From assembly GCA_028023455.1 (NCBI GenBank), contig JAQFVV010006544.1:370001-434000 (forward strand): a DNA stretch of 64,000 nucleotides, given 5' to 3'. The first letter of the stretch is position 1, and the number at the start of each line of letters is the position of its first letter. Under the pieces are notes generated by a model that worked only from the letters and a program-made list of their open reading frames with translations, was not told where the DNA came from and ran no database searches. The position numbers and the translations under genes were made by a program. The DNA comes from Epiperipatus broadwayi. Taxonomy: Eukaryota; Onychophora; Udeonychophora; Euonychophora; Peripatidae. Positions 12,943 through 24,445 of the stretch are shown piece by piece.

Positions 12943-14562
12943 TGTGACGGAGCAGTCCGTATCAATCATTGTTTAAACCAAGAAATAAATAAAGCAATAA
13001 AACTAACTTTCACTGATCAAAGTTAAATCTAGTCATTTAAAAATTATTTAAAAAGAGTATGTGTATTAAAACATATACTCGGTTATATTTAAATAGGTCA
13101 TTTTAATTTTTTTTGTTTATAGAATTGATTTATTTTAAAATGGTTTACTGTCACCGCTCGTTTTTAATCAATTTGATTAAAAACAGGCAAGCTTGCTATT
13201 ACATTCCTGGTGCTTTTATTTTAATCATTTTTAAAGTTAATTCTAAAAGCGGATATTTAATTTTGTGTTATTATTTTAGTTACAATAATCCCTGGTTGGA
13301 ATTCTTAAATTATATTGAGCGGGAAATTAATATTTACCCTGCATGAGGCATAGAATTTGACAATAAAGAAAGTTTTTCGCGGGAAATGTAGGGAGGTAAA
13401 TATAGCCCGCACGTTTTCAAAAAGAGGGTTCAGCTTCTGATTTCTAAGAGGCATTCTGATTAATCTATGGAACTTCATATTAATCGCAGTTTGAACATTT
13501 CAGAGATTTTTCAAATTTGCCTTAGTGATGCCATAAAACTCTAACCTAAGCCGGATCCCCAATTTGACTCAACACTTGCCTTTGTCATAAAGAGAAGTCG
13601 CCTGAAAGATGATCTATTATTAAAAGTATGCACTTGTCAGAAAATTACTAGAACTCTGCCTTATCGTAAGATAATCTTTTTCTTATTTTAGCCAGGGTAA
13701 ATAAGTTGCGTTTAATTAAATCTCCACTCAATCTAATGATAATTGTGTTATAAAGTTGTATTAATTATTTTAATTACTTATTATCTGTATTTACTTTTTC
13801 TAATATTTAAAGTATGTCTTGGTATCTTAGTTTTAAGATTCCAAGTTTGTTTTTATTTTTTGTTTATCAGAGGGTGCATTGTGAGATTGTATTTTATATG
13901 TTTAATATATGCTTAATTATTTCACTATCTATTGCTAAATGCTTTGGCAGTTTTCGTAATTTTTTTATTTACTCACCTGACCTTAGTGGTTATTGTAAAA
14001 TAATTAATTTTAAATACATTTGGTTTGCGCTTTTTGCAAATAACAAAATCTTTTTTCTGGCTATTTATCAGCTTATAAAATCAGTAGTTAGAATGCTTCT
14101 GATCGATCGTCCATGCTGGTTTCATTGATTTCCTACAAAATCATAACTGTTGTCATATCTTTGAATCAGGAAGCTAGAGTTGTTGTTTTTTTTTTTTTTT
14201 AATTTTATAAATTGTCAGCAGGAAGATATTATCCTATCCATTTCTTATATTTTTAGGTGAGAGAATTTTGCTGCCAAAATGTTTTAAGTCTTTATGTTTG
14301 CCGTACTCTTGTGCACTCTGTGGTAAATAATGCGTATGCTAATATGTCACTTTTGTATTCGTGGCTAGATTTCTCTACACTATTGTCCAACTTTTAATAA
14401 AATTATCAAATTGTTTAAATTTATTTGGCTGACGTTTGTCTTGGTACTTTTATTTCTCAATTGTCTAAACAATCCATAAGATATCTTGTTTCTCCCTGAG
14501 TTTAGTTCTGCGCATTTCGGTTCGCATATCCTGTCCACCCTTAAAATAAAAGTCTAGTTGAT

Positions 14563-14981
14563 GTGATGTGATGTGTTGTATTATGGCTTCTCCTTAAACG
14601 AAGTCAAGAATATCTCAGCAATTATGCCCAGATAAAACTGTTAGCCACTTTCTTTTACATTCCCCACTCTAAATTTACCCATAATCTGCTCTATCCCATT
14701 TCCACAACATAATTTTTGTCAACTCTATAACCTTTATATCTAAATCCCCCTTATCTTTTCCCAAACCCAGCATAAAAACCAATAATTCACTTTCTGTATA
14801 ATCACTCTTTTCATATTTATTTTTCCACAACTTCATTATTTGTACCCTTTCTGTTTTCAAACATTTACATTCAATTAACAAATGCCTAATATTTTCAATT
14901 CCTTCCTTACATAATTTACAAAATAAATCACCCATATTTTTCCATTTACATGTATATTCTTTTGTAGCTAAAGATCCCTTG
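14563..14981 (-). mobile_element. LINE B1: 5'-truncated copy
   Basis: Antisense copy of the 3' end of LINE family B. On the + strand it begins with the tail tgatgtgatgtgatgtg, then the 3' UTR (ctccttaaacgaagtcaag). It ends abruptly at 14981, where homology to B2 and B3 stops at the gatccc junction. It encodes only the C-terminal zinc-knuckle-like end. It lies within the LTR-like unit, whose last 41 bp resume at 14982. Confidence 0.85.
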
Positions 14982-14984
14982 TGG
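14675..14984 (-). pseudogene. LINE B1 ORF2 C-terminus (CxxC...H...C motif)
   Basis: Reads KEYTCKWKNMGDLFCKLCK, GIENIRHLLIECKCLK and then EKSDYTESELLVFMLG, ending in ALTKIMLWKWD-like sequence. The CKLC-x9-H-x4-C arrangement is the zinc-knuckle-like motif found downstream of the RT in Jockey/CR1-group LINEs. Only this end survives; the upstream codons at 14985-15046 derive from the LTR-like host sequence, not from the LINE. Confidence 0.8.
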
Positions 14985-15022
14985 TCAGTATATGCGAATC
15001 TAGAAAGCTTTCGTCCGTTACA

Positions 15023-15269
15023 ATATATATATATATATTTCTTCAAATCTTTTCCAAAAATTTTATATTTTCCTATTAGTGCTTAATTCAGATTCTTTTT
15101 CTTGTTTCAATACAATGCCAAATTATAAGGGGACTCTTTAAATTGTCATGACTTTAGACTATTATTTTGGCATCAGATGAATCATGAGTTCGGTTGTTAT
15201 AGAAGTATATTTCTTTATCACTGGAAAGGGGCACCTTATACTACATAAATTCTGATTCTTAATTGTTGC
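15023..15269. other. Short intron segment between LTR-like unit and LINE B2
   Basis: AT-rich DNA of 247 bp starting with an (AT)n run; no feature recognised. Confidence 0.5.
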
Positions 15270-15361
15270 AGTAATAGTAAAGATGGATTGCACTTAGAAA
15301 AACAAGGAAGTGAAGTTTTAGGGAGTTTGATTTATAAAGAATATAGTTCAGCAAACCTATA
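15270..15361 (+). pseudogene. LINE B2 ORF1 C-terminal remnant (SGNH esterase block V)
   Basis: The reading SKDGLHLEKQGSEVLGSL then YKEYSS matches the second half of the B3 ORF1 esterase. D-G-L-H-L holds the catalytic Asp and His of the SGNH hydrolase fold. It stops at TAA 15359-15361. Only the end of ORF1 remains because the copy is 5'-truncated. Confidence 0.75.
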
Positions 15362-15429
15362 AAGGGAGGTGGGGTTTTAAGTGGCAGTGTTATCAGAAAG
15401 AAGAATGTATAGAATATAAGTAATAATCA

Positions 15430-16570
15430 AAGGGTAGCTGATTTAGATATGAATGTAGATGTGGAGAGGGAATGGGTCTGTAAAATTAATGGTATCAAGT
15501 TATTTATAAATGTAATGGAGAATAAGGAGTCAAAAGAATTTATAAAAGAGGAGTTAGGAAAGAAGAAATTATTAAAATTGAGTATTTGAATATGCAAGGT
15601 GGTAGGAGACCAGAAATGTGGCTGGAATTAAACAAAGCAATTAAAAATGAAGAGCTTGAGGTATTAACAGTAGTGGAAACACATCTAAGAGAAGAAGAAC
15701 CTATTCTGAAAGACTTGGTATGGCAGGGAATAAATAGAAAAGAAAAAGAAAAAAGGGATGGTGGTATAGGAGTTATGTCAAAAAAATATTTAAATACTGT
15801 TTAATGTCAAGAACATTGTGGTTTGAGATAAGGTTAGGAAGACAAGAATGGAAGTGGCTATAGTATATATAGCCACTGGAGATAGTCAAACTATAATGGA
15901 GTGGAACAGTAGCATATGTGAATGTTTAGTTAAGGATATAGAGAGTTTCAAAGAAAAGGGGAAGAGAATAATGATTATAGGGGATATGAATGGGCATATT
16001 GAAGAAATTGATGATGTAAGTGATAAGAATGGACAGCTTTTGAAGAGTTTTTGTCACAGAGTGAATTTGATCATTGGAAATTTATTGAATATTTATGAGG
16101 GACAATACACATGTTCTAGAAATAATATATTCCACACAATAGATTATGTATTAGTAGAGAAAGAGGGAATGAATAAAGTACGGAAAATTAAAGTGTTTAA
16201 TAATGAAGCTAGAGTATGTAACAGTGATCATAACTTCTTTATAATAGAAATGGTTAGTAATGTGATGAAAAATAGTAATAAAAGTAGAAAGAATAGTGAA
16301 AGATGTGGATGGAAAGTGAATGATGAGAATAAGTTAGAAGTCTATAAAATAAAAGTTGAAGAAACCATGGAAGAGTTGGTTGGGGATGAGTATAAAGACT
16401 GCTGTGGTGAAATAGAAAAAGTGGTAAATAGGGTTTTAGGTGAGAATATTCAGAAGAATAAAAGTAATAGCAAAGTGAGAGTTAATAAAAGTGTAAAAGA
16501 GAGGAAAGAAACATACAGAAGTATGATATTAAGAACAAAGAAAATGAAAATGATATTAATACTAAATGGG
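15430..16570 (+). pseudogene. LINE B2 ORF2 endonuclease region
   Basis: Interrupted reading in several frames. 15586-15804 has MNMQGGRRPEMWLELNKA, VVETHLREEEP (catalytic Glu) and RDGGIGVMSK. 15848-16582 has VAIVYIATGDSQT, IMIIGDMNGHIEEID (Asp-x-Asn), GQYTCSRNN, TIDYVLVEKEG and VCNSDHNFFIIEM (SDH). These are the apurinic/apyrimidinic-type endonuclease motifs that nick target DNA. A stop at 15802-15804 and the frame change before 15848 break it. Upstream, WVCKINGIKLFINVMENKE matches the N-terminal part of B3 ORF2. Confidence 0.82.
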
Positions 16571-18850
16571 AAAAGTACTTAGAAAAAAAGAAGTTGGCTA
16601 AAATAGGTAATTATAGAGAGAGAATGAAATTGAATAGTAAACTGTTGGAAGATATTAATAAAAGTGGAAGAGATGGGAGTAAAAAAATTTGTAAATACAT
16701 TAAAAGAAGCAATGTAGAGGAAAGAGAATTAGTATTACTAGATGATGAGGGAATAGAGTGTAATTGTAGAGAAGAATTAGAGATAGTCTTAAATAAGTAT
16801 GTAGTGGATACAGAAAAGATGTTAGATGTGGACAGAATGATAGTAAACATGAGACTATATAGTAATAGGAATATACGATTATCAGAAAATGGACTGAATG
16901 AGGCAAGTAAGAAATTGAAAGGTGGAAAGGGAAGAGGTTTGGATGGATGGGCAGCAGAGATGGTAATGAATTTTAGGGCACAAGTCAAAATTAAAACCAT
17001 TTTATGTTTTAAGAAGATGGCACAGAAGAGAGATTTTCCAGATAGTTGGAGTAATACAAGAGTAGGACTTATTTAAAGGAAGGGTAAGGATCATAGAAAG
17101 TTAAACAATTATAGACCGATAGTGGTAATGTCAGTACTATATAAAGTTTTTTCATATGGTGGCTGGAAGGGTTGCAAAATTAAAACCATTATGTTTTAAT
17201 AAGATGGCACAGAAGAGAGATTTTCCAGATAGTTGGAGTAATACAAGAGTAAGACTTGTATAAAGGGAAGGATAAGGATCATAGAAAGTTAAGCAATTAT
17301 AGACTGATAGCGGTAATGTCAGTGCTATATAAAGTTCTCTCATATGGTGGCTGGAAGGGTTGCAAAATGGATGGAAGAAAATAATATAATGGGATATGAG
17401 TAGAAATACAGGTAGACTGTTATATATGGTTTTTATAGATATAGAGAAGGCGTATGATTGAGTAAATAGAAATAGATTATGGGTAAGTTTAGTAAATTTG
17501 GGATTGGATGGAGCTTTAGTGGATATGAGAATAATTACTATACATATCAATTAGGGAATATAGAATCAGTTAAAGTTAAAAATGGGGTAGGACTAAGGCA
17601 AGGATTTCCTCTGTCACATATTTTGTGTTTGTTGTATTTGAAAGAAATGGAGAGAGCAATAGGAGGACTAGGAAGAGGGGTAGAGATATATACATTGCTG
17701 GGTCTTTTATTTGTGGATGATGTTTTTTTGTGTGCAGAAAGAAGGGAGGGTATGGAAGTTATGCTGAGGATATGCGCAAAGATGGATAAAGAGATGGGGA
17801 TTAAATTTAGTGAAGAAAAATCAAAAGTAATGATGATTAATACTGGGGAAAGAGAAGACAAAGAATTTTTACTGGGGTAAAGAAAGTTAAGTGTGGTGAA
17901 TAAATATAACTATTTGGGAATCATCTTAAGTAATCGGAAAAATTGGCTTGGATGAATGGGAGAAAAAATTGATAAATGAAGCAAAGAAAAGAAAGGGATT
18001 GATAAAGAAATTAATAGTGTTCTCGTATAATAAATATGATGTAGCTAGAATTGTATGGAAGGGAGTTTGATAGTAGCAGGGTTAACATGTGGTAATGATG
18101 CATTATGTGTTAGTAAAGGGGTGTTAGATTACTTAGAAAAAGTACATAGAGAAGTAGGAAGACATGCATTAGATGCAGAAGTGTGGATGACAAAGGAGGC
18201 AATTCAAGGAGAAATGGAATGGGATGGTCAAGTTTTATATGAGAGATGCAAAAAGCAAAATAAAAATGTTTAATAGATTGCAGTTTATGGATAATAAAAG
18301 AATAGCCAAAATAGTATTTAATTGGGTTATGAATAAAGGGCAGGCAACAAGATGGGCGAGAAAGGTAATGCAATATGCAGAAGATTTAGATAAAGAATTT
18401 ATATCAGTATACTTATACAAAAGGTGGAATGATGGAGTTAGGAGAATTGTTGAGTGTTGTAGTGTTTAGGAATTGGATAGAAGAGTAGATCCATTAATAA
18501 AGAATAGGTAGATGGAGAGCAAAATGAGTTTAAATACTTATAGAAGTAAACAGAATATTAGGTGTGAATTAATTTATGGTAATAGCAAGGAAAGTAGTTT
18601 ACTGTTTAAGGCTCGAACGGGATCTTTAGCAATAAGGGAATATACACATAAATGGAAAAATATGGGTGATTTAGTCTGTAAGTTGTGTAAGGAAGGCATA
18701 GAAAATATTAGGCATCTGTTAATTGAATGTAAATGTCTGAAAGCAGAAAGGGACAAATAATGAAGTTGGGGAAGAATAAATATGAACAAAGTGATTATAC
18801 AGAAAGTAGCTTATTGGTTTTTATGCTAGGTTGGGAAAAGATAAGGGGAT
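16571..18850 (+). pseudogene. LINE B2 ORF2 reverse transcriptase and C-terminus
   Basis: Fragments in changing frames. 16594-17076 has KGGKGRGLDGWAAEMVMNF. Near 17428-17500 is a motif A region reading FIDIEKAYD followed by a TGA. 17479-17880 has GVGLRQGFPLSHILCLLYL (motif B), LFVDDVFLCAERREGMEV (motif C, FVDD) and MGIKFSEEKSKVMMINTG. 18512-18760 has the C-terminal WKNMGDLVCKLCKEGIEN, then HLLIECKCLKAER. All RT blocks are recognisable but no intact protein can be made. Confidence 0.85.
16987..17364 (+). repeat. 189-bp tandem duplication inside LINE B2
   Basis: Two adjacent copies (about 16987-17175 and 17176-17364), each running from aaaattaaaaccat to ggctggaagggttgcaaaat. They are similar but diverged by point changes and small indels, so the duplication happened after or during insertion and has since decayed. 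It repeats the codons around the RT fingers block. Confidence 0.85.
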
Positions 18851-19042
18851 TTTAGATATAAAGGTCATGGAGTTAACAAAAATTATGTTGTGGAAATGGG
18901 CTGGAGCAGGATAGAGAAGAGTATGGGAAAACTTGGGGTGGGGAATGGCAAGGGAAGTCAAAGTGGCTAACAGGTTTCTCTGAACATAACTACTGAGAGA
19001 TTCCTGACTCCGTATAAGAAGTCACAGTGTATCACATCACAT

Positions 19043-19963
19043 ATGATTGTGTAAAACGAAACAGCTTGAAAAAATTCCATTGAGAAATGGAAGCTGGATT
19101 GATGTATTAAATAATTTTTTTTATTTATAGTTTGTCTATTTCATTTTGTTTTAAATTATTTTTAATTTTATTTTTAGTATAGGCACACATATAGCATCGT
19201 ATACATTTGTTACTTAATTTATAAGACCTTTTTATTAAACATCTTTTTTTAATGCAATTTTGTAAAGTAACTAATTTGAGTTGCTATTGGATTTGTTCTG
19301 TTACATACAATTTTTTTTTATGTCCTATTTAGTTTTCAATATTTTTTTTCACTAGCCTATTATATATTTGTTAATAACTGCCACATATGTTTCAAAAGAT
19401 AGAAATATTATATATTATTGATGTTTTTTTTTTGCTCATTTGACTTTTAGCATTTTTTAATTTATTCAAATCATCCAATATATTTCTCAGTCAAATACTG
19501 CAAAAGCTGAGTATTAAATAGTAAGAAATGAATATGAATCTTGCAATATCTTGGATCGTAAACATATGAAAATGTACACATATTTATACATTTATTTATT
19601 TGACACATGATTTTTTTTTCTAGTTAACTGATTGGAGTAATCATTATCAAGCAGTCTACAAATTCTAAGCAGGAGGCGGATATATTCATAACTATTAAAT
19701 CCGTCAATTCTGTTATTGTAAGCTGGATAATGTTTAACTATATGTAATTCAATCATGTATGTACCATAAAATGCAACAATCTTGTAATAAACAGATAAAT
19801 ATTTTACAAAATAAAATTACCATGATTTAATAACATAATTTCAATGATATATTTTACTTCTAATGAAAATTTTTAAAAGTTAAATTTGTTAGTGTAGGAT
19901 CGCTGTTGTCTTTTTTTACTATTCAGAATTTTATTATTATTCTAATATAACTTTTTATTTCAG
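19043..19963. other. Ubiquilin intron, AT-rich, up to exon b acceptor
   Basis: AT-rich with T-runs. No gene or bounded repeat was recognised apart from the splice acceptor at its end. Confidence 0.55.
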
Positions 19964-20013
19964 GTATAAAAGATGGACTTACTGTGCATTTAGTTATTAA
20001 ATCTGCCAATAGG
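19964..20013 (+). CDS. UBQLN: Ubiquilin exon b (end of ubiquitin-like domain)
   Basis: A 50-nt exon after TTTATTTCAG and before GTAAGTT. It completes Gly from the split codon and encodes IKDGLTVHLVIKSANR, the last beta-strand of the UBL (human family members have the same HGIxDGLTVHLVIK pattern). It restores phase 0 at its 3' end. It lies 8.9 kb from the previous exon across an intron holding an LTR-like unit and two LINE-B copies. Confidence 0.93.
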
Positions 20014-21132
20014 GTAAGTTTTCTATTAAAATATATTTTTAAATTTTGGAAAAAATGCATGGCATCATTACTTTAGGTTCACAGTTGATCATATTGTATT
20101 TTTAATTGCAGTTTGAAATTATTTGCCTCATTTAAACTGACAGTCGAGATTCTTTTTTTTTTTTTTATGTTACACATCATCCTGCATTTTCCAGTATTTT
20201 TTTAAATTATTTCTATAGACATTATAGCTTTTTTTTTTTGTGCATAGTAAATGTAAAAATTTCTTTAGAAGTTTACCTTTTATATATAAAATAATTGAAC
20301 TAGAGAGATTTCTAAAAGTAGTGGCATTAAATTATTTAATAGTAATCATATGGACTTGAGTTTTATAAAATTTTATGATTTTATTCACTGGTAACAGATT
20401 TCTGTAGATTATACATTTTATGATTTTATTCCCTGATAGGAGAATGTTTTATATTGTAATATATTTTTTAGTAATCATGTTTTTCATTTTGTATATTTTA
20501 AGCTCTCATTTTCTTTATACTGCTTTATAGTAAATATAATATATGCAATATTAGAAATATATAAATTATTGAGATTGCATTATTAGGAATGGTTTGTAGA
20601 AAATAATAGCAATCTTTAAAATGTTAGTAATTAAATGTTTGCAGAAAATTGTTCTCTATTTATATACTGAACAGTGATAAAGCGATGATAAAGATATATG
20701 TAAGAGAATGTGACTTGGGCCAACTGATGAACACGAAATGTGCACCTTGGGGATCATATATCTTTTTCATGTGTCATCGGCCATATGTTTATAATTGCAC
20801 CCTTCCACAAGGTGTTAAAGGCAGATAGAAACCAGTTTCTACCTTGCATGAAAGTGGTGTATTGAAAATTACACTACAGAAATATTATTTATTAAAATGG
20901 ACGAACTATAGTATAATGAATGACTAATAAAAAAATATTAATGAATGTGTAGTAATTCTGAAAATTTATTATTATTCTTTATTTATTGTTTAACATGTAT
21001 AGTAATTGATTTCACAAACAATAGCTTATACATATTTAGTAATTTGACTAAGGTACAAAGAATTTTCTATATAGGTACCCAATTTAAAAGAAATACTTTA
21101 CCTTAAGTTTTCATGAAAGTTATATATTTAAA
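20014..21132. other. Ubiquilin intron, mostly AT-rich
   Basis: T-rich sequence with a more complex patch at 20690-20880 (aatgtgacttgggccaactg... cttccacaaggtgttaaag) that may be an old repeat of unknown family. No coding match. Confidence 0.45.
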
Positions 21133-22175
21133 GGCCTCATGATGTAGTGGTAAAGGATCTCTGCTTGTTATACACCAGGGTCTCTTTTTACGCGGACTTA
21201 TTCAACACGATTTTGAAGTTACACGAATCATGTTTCATCGGAAGTCGATCTCCGATAATGCGCTATTACTTTAAATAATAAATTTTGCGCACTTACATTA
21301 TATTGAAAGTAATAGCACATTATTGGAATTCGACTTTAATCTTAGTAATTTCAATATTTTCAGTGCTTTATAATAGTAAGATTTTATGCAATAATGAAAT
21401 TAAAATCATGATTTCCACATTTTATGTATACACCCATTAAATTTTACAAGATTATAATGTAAATTTGTTCAGACATTGTGCGTATTAATTTTGCATTTTA
21501 AATCTCATTCTGTTTTTGCTTTTTAAAAAAGAACGTAATCAATTATTATTTTCTTATTAATGACACTACTAAGCATTAACGTGCTCTTAAATTCCAACAA
21601 GAGCTAAATGGTTGTATGTCTGGATATCGCGAGCTTCATAAACAATTAATAAAATCATCATCTCAAAGATTAATTACTAATTACGTTGTCACTAGAAAAC
21701 CATTGATACAACATGAGTGTGAAGCTGGCGTTAGTTGTATTTCCTCGTGAAAAATTTGATTTTTTACCAGTTTACAAACGAACGTGTTTTTCGGCAAATA
21801 GCAATAATAATTAAAACGTGTATAAAAAAATGTAAATTACTGTACTGTAAATTATGCCTAAAAATATATTATTTTGAATAAAATTAAATATTATAGTTAA
21901 AAAAAGTTTGTCTTGTATCAATTTTTTTCAAATTTGAAATTTTTTATTAGTCATATTTTATTTCCTTATTTTTTTTTTTTTTTGCGTGAATTTTAAAGTA
22001 ATTTTACGTTGGTGCTTTGCTTTTACACGAATTTTGAAAAATCACAGACCGCATCCCCCCTTTTTCAATGTAAGTTACGTCTATTTTTGCGCGATTTCAT
22101 TTGCGCGTGTTTTCTATTGCGTAAAACGAGACCCAGGTGTACCTAGATTTGGATTTGAATCTGATCGAAGTTAAC
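21133..22175 (+). mobile_element. tRNA-derived SINE-like remnant split by element D2
   Basis: Left half (21133-21172): ggcctca followed by atgtagtggtaaaggatct, with an A-box-like tagtggt. Right half (22142-22175): ggatttgaatctgatcg, a B-box-like tract (compare GGTTCGAATCC). Joined at the TA where D2 inserted, they give about 70 nt with tRNA-like spacing. It reads as a decayed tRNA pseudogene or SINE head. No poly-A tail was seen. Related sequence may occur at 44147-44250. Confidence 0.5.
21173..22139 (-). mobile_element. TA-flanked TIR element D2, inverted relative to D1
   Basis: TA-caccagggtctctttttacgc at the left and gcgtaaaacgagacccaggtg-TA at the right give terminal inverted repeats with TA flanks (21171-21172, 22140-22141). 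The interior is homologous to D1 in reverse orientation. It lacks the LINE-B fragment found in D1, so it shows the uninterrupted form. No transposase frame was recognised. It is inserted in a tRNA-like sequence. Confidence 0.82.
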
Positions 22176-22686
22176 TTAAAATTTTTTTTCAGCAGAATTG
22201 GGTTTTTTTTTTTTAGATAATTAACCAGCAATCAACTCTATCTAAATCCATTATTAGTTTTTAAATAGATATCTACTTATTTTTAATTGGAGGGTAAAAA
22301 TGGTTAAAAAAAACCCTTCTAATCTCTCATCCTGCATTTGGCAATTTGGTGACTGTTCTTCTTTAAAAGGCTTTGCAAGAGCTGTGTGCACTATAGTGAA
22401 CTATTTAATGGCTGTTTTACTTTACCTATACATATATTTTAAATTCAATTTATAGTTGTATTTATATTTATAAAATTATATTTACTTCAATAGAAAGAAA
22501 TATTTTTTAAATTATTTATTTTGGAAAATTCAAGTTTATTTTAAATCCTTATTAAATATTATTATTATTATTTCACTTCTAAGTCAATGTCAAAATTATC
22601 TTTATACATATGCAAATTGAAATTTTATTAATAACTTAATGATTTGTTCATTAAGTCTTAACAATTTTTGATTTTCTTTTTTTAAG
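22176..22686. other. Ubiquilin intron before micro-exon c
   Basis: AT-rich. 22310-22420 (ctctcatcctgcatttggc... ggctgttttac) is more complex and shows weak inverted similarity to 23040-23100 (aaacagccattttagtgaa), perhaps ends of one old element spanning the micro-exon. Not bounded well enough to call. Confidence 0.4.
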
Positions 22687-22719
22687 GCACAAGAACAAGC
22701 AGCTGGTCGTGCAGCAACT
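22687..22719 (+). CDS. UBQLN: Ubiquilin micro-exon c (linker)
   Basis: A 33-nt exon bounded by TTTTTTTAAG and GTAAGT, encoding AQEQAAGRAAT in phase 0. It is the start of the disordered linker between the UBL and the STI1 region. This part varies in the family, so the call rests on perfect splice signals, frame compatibility with both neighbours and position. Skipping it would remove 11 residues in frame, so alternative splicing is possible. Confidence 0.8.
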
Positions 22720-23690
22720 GTAAGTACTTGAAAACTTTTTTATATACATATTCATTTGATGAATATCTTTAATATTTTTACTGAAAAGTATATTCTTTTC
22801 CTAAAAGATGGTTCTATATTCTTTATCACACCACTTGTCTATAGTGGCTTTTTTTTTTTTTTAAATTATCCTATTTTTAAAGTAATATGGGTTTTTTTTT
22901 TTTTCATCGACTTTTCAAATCAATTACAATTTTAGTAAAACCTCTTATAATTTTTTTTTTTTTAAGGAATATATTCAATTTTTTTTTTTTTTTAACCTTG
23001 ATAATAGATCCAGTCTTATTTTTCATACATTATTTGTTAAACAGCCATTTTAGTGAATAGTCCACTGCAGGGTAAAGATCTCTGCAACAATTCGTCTTAG
23101 AGAAGCGGTAAAGCAGAAGGCACTATTCAACAGGCTTGCCAATTGTCGGATTATAAAGGTTTAAACCATTTGCCATTTTTGTGTTAAGCCCATTATCTGA
23201 CTAATATGGACTGGTTAACTAAGTTGGCTATCAGCTATCTGAGAGAAAAATTCCAAGACTTTTAAAAAGAATTTTACGTAGTTCAAATTAGTTCATAGAT
23301 ATGATAGAGGGATATTTATCTTTCTATCACTAGATCCTTCACAAATTATCTTTTTTATATATTTTTTTAAAATTAATTTTGGTTATTTTTCAATATTGTT
23401 TATCTTTCTTTTTTTTTAATTCATTTTTTTAAGGAAAGATATTACATATTTTGTGTTTTTTTAAGCATTTTATATGTATTAAATTAAAGCATGATGACTA
23501 ATGAATTTTTAAACAAAAGAATGGCATCATTTATTAAAAAAATTTGTAAACTGATTTGCTAAATTATTATTGTTTCTAAAAAGCTCATCAGATCACTAGT
23601 CAAAAACACGTCCAACCAAAAGAATTTATTTTTGTAGTATAACTAAAATTATAAAATCTCCGCATTCACAATGTGTTTGTTTCTATCATA

Positions 23691-23842
23691 AATTTTAATT
23701 GAAGTGTTAATGTATTTGATTTTATTGAGTATAACTTACTGAACCATTAAAATAACTTTATATAAAAATTTTAATTGAAATGTTAATGATTTTAATTTTA
23801 TTGAATATAATTTACTGAACCATTAAAATATCTTTATATAAA
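23691..23842. repeat. 76-bp tandem duplication
   Basis: Two adjacent units, each running from aattttaattgaa through ttactgaaccattaaaata to ctttatataaa, about 76 bp apart, with several substitutions between them. Diffuse similarity continues outside (ttttaaacaaaag at 23509 and 23921), so the ancestral duplication may be larger. Confidence 0.8.
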
Positions 23843-24392
23843 CTCTTTTCTAGAATATTTAATATAATGAAGAAATGACTAGATTATGTAGTAAAATAAA
23901 TTGAGTGATATTTATGGATTTTTAAACAAAAGTACAACATCTCTAATAAGTGGTATCTTATTAAGCTGATTTATTCTTTTGGTTGTATGTTTGCATTTAT
24001 CCATTGGCAACTGTTATGTTTCTAATTAGACGCTAAATTGATTTAGAAAAATATCTTTACCTTCAGTCATGCACTTTACTCATGACTGGAAGGTATTGTT
24101 TCTTTATAATATTACATAAGTAGGTTGTGCTATATAAATAATGGAATATTTATTCAAAATATCTTGCATAATTTTTTTGATCAGTAGTGATTTTCTTTCA
24201 TTAAAAATCAATTACGTCTTTAATTTTATTTTGATTCTGCTTATTCATGATATAGTTTCTCATACCTTGTTTACAATATTGTATTACTCTTCATGTATAC
24301 AGTACTTTTCAACACATGCTTATATAGAACACGGGCATTATGATACAACCATTCAAAAGGTATGAAATATTTGACAGATCACGAGTAAAAAA

Positions 24393-24445
24393 AAATAATA
24401 ATAATAATAACAACAACAACGACGACGGCGGCGACGACGACGACG
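24393..24445. repeat. Compound trinucleotide microsatellite (AAT-AAC-GAC-GGC)
   Basis: Consecutive blocks aataataat, aacaacaac, gacgacggcggc and gacgacgacgac keep a three-base period while the motif drifts from AT-rich to GC-rich. It is intronic and not translated in any supported frame. Confidence 0.9.

Larger units (their letters stand above)
12943..15022. mobile_element. LTR-like unit, interrupted by LINE B1
   Basis: It starts TGTGACGGAG immediately after an (AT)n run and ends TCCGTTACA immediately before another (AT)n run. The ends are TG...CA with a short imperfect inverted repeat (TGTgACGGA/TCCGTtACA), as in LTRs. Without the 419-bp LINE B1 insertion it would be about 1.66 kb, long for a solo LTR. 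There is no gag-pol and no clear primer-binding site. The AT flanks make any target duplication uninformative. Another end like this (cccgttaca before (AT)n) occurs at 51568-51576. It could also be a DNA transposon with TGT...ACA ends. Confidence 0.4.
15272..19042 (+). mobile_element. LINE B2: CR1/Jockey-group retrotransposon, 5'-truncated
   Basis: It starts inside ORF1 with SKDGLHLEKQGSEVLGSL (the esterase block V, Asp and His) and continues through ORF2 (endonuclease and reverse transcriptase). It ends with the 3' UTR and the tail tatcacatcacat at 19030-19042, the complement of the B1, B3 and B4 ends. It is damaged by many stops and frameshifts and by a 189-bp tandem duplication (16987-17364). 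It lies in the ubiquilin intron between exons a and b, divergent to B1. Confidence 0.9.

Noticed and set aside
13113-14128. Two + strand frames in the LTR-like unit as gag-like genes
   Set aside because: No CCHC knuckle, protease or RT motif; composition is that of translated AT-rich DNA.
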